Shown piece after piece: positions 63,937 through 64,000 of a DNA stretch of 64,000 nucleotides. The DNA is from an uncultured Verrucomicrobiota bacterium (GTDB lineage Bacteria; Verrucomicrobiota; Verrucomicrobiia; Verrucomicrobiales; Verrucomicrobiaceae), in the NCBI GenBank assembly GCA_903848465.1, contig CAINGK010000125.1, positions 85,917-149,916 on the forward strand. Direction: 5' to 3'. The position numbers and the translations under genes are program-made. Each line of letters opens with the position of its first letter. Position 1 is the first letter of the stretch. The notes beneath the pieces are model-generated. The model was given only the letters and a program-made list of their open reading frames with translations, did no database searches and was not told the DNA's origin.

Positions 63937-63992
63937 GCAGGCTTGGGTGGCTAGGTGGTGATTCCACAAGCCTGCGCTCACGAGGGCCACCC
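63937..63992. repeat. nested inverted repeats at the right edge
   Basis: GCAGGCTTG (63937-63945) pairs with CAAGCCTGC (63967-63975), and GGGTGGC (63945-63951) pairs with GCCACCC (63986-63992). They lie within the 135 bases after the RAYT gene. They may be further REP-like sequence, a terminator region or chance; the window ends too soon to decide. Confidence 0.4.
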
Positions 63993-64000
63993 GGTCATCA

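Noticed and set aside
1..64000. tRNA or rRNA genes
   Set aside because: No T-loop (GGTTCGAAT-like) with matching acceptor stems and no rRNA signatures were seen by eye; a tRNAscan run would settle it.

Overview
The window is bacterial chromosome, GC-rich and densely coded on both strands, and it reads as a member of the Verrucomicrobiota (Prosthecobacter/Verrucomicrobium-like). The indications are two secreted proteins with PEP-CTERM sorting tails, a Tat-exported DUF1501 protein, secreted beta-propeller and Ig-like proteins of a kind common in Planctomycetes and Verrucomicrobia, a long-form PurF, and a perfect TGTTC-N4-GAACA palindrome (the LexA motif I recall for Verrucomicrobia) in front of a Y-family DNA polymerase. 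No rRNA, tRNA or CRISPR array was found.

Layout. 0-4 kb: a ClpX-like AAA+ ATPase cut by the left edge, overlapping a membrane protein with a degenerate nucleotide-cyclase domain, then recR and an RDD protein. 4-10 kb: an M1 aminopeptidase/zincin pair, a DUF1501 protein and a PQQ-type sugar dehydrogenase. 10-17.6 kb: purF, an RlmM-like rRNA methyltransferase, a sialate O-acetylesterase, an ion channel, a lone HlyD adaptor and a PEP-CTERM protein. 17.6-29.7 kb: thrC, an MFS/small protein/argA operon, an amidase lipoprotein, an N-acetylneuraminate-lyase-like aldolase, a PQQ-repeat protein, an M60 peptidase and an XRE-cupin regulator. 29.8-34.7 kb: a giant metH. 34.7-42 kb: a PBP1, a pair of secreted beta-propeller/Ig-like proteins, a DUF2726 protein divergent from the Y-family polymerase, and a second PEP-CTERM protein. 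42-47.7 kb: a polysaccharide deacetylase, a TonB-dependent receptor and a LuxR-type two-component system. 47.8-53.5 kb: a dissolved-inorganic-carbon (DAB) transporter locus. 53.5-54.9 kb: a three-gene ECF sigma unit. 54.9-62.6 kb: a fatty-acid oxidation operon (patatin lipase, acyl-CoA ligase-like, thiolase, FadB-like, acyl-CoA dehydrogenase). 62.7-64 kb: mscL, a REP-like repeat array and its RAYT transposase.

Two loci stand out. First, metH carries an in-frame insertion of about 342 codons exactly in the linker between the Cap helices and the cobalamin domain. The insertion encodes a zeta-toxin-like P-loop kinase and, overlapping its end in the +1 frame, a 64-residue protein that looks like a genuine small gene. 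All catalytic metal and cofactor residues of MetH are intact on both sides, so this is either a domain fusion in a housekeeping enzyme or a toxin-like element that inserted without breaking its host gene. Second, dabA is interrupted by a single in-frame TGA (49294-49296). The reading frame continues unchanged beyond it, with two zinc ligands on each side of the stop. A fresh nonsense mutation, a sequencing error and UGA recoding are all possible.
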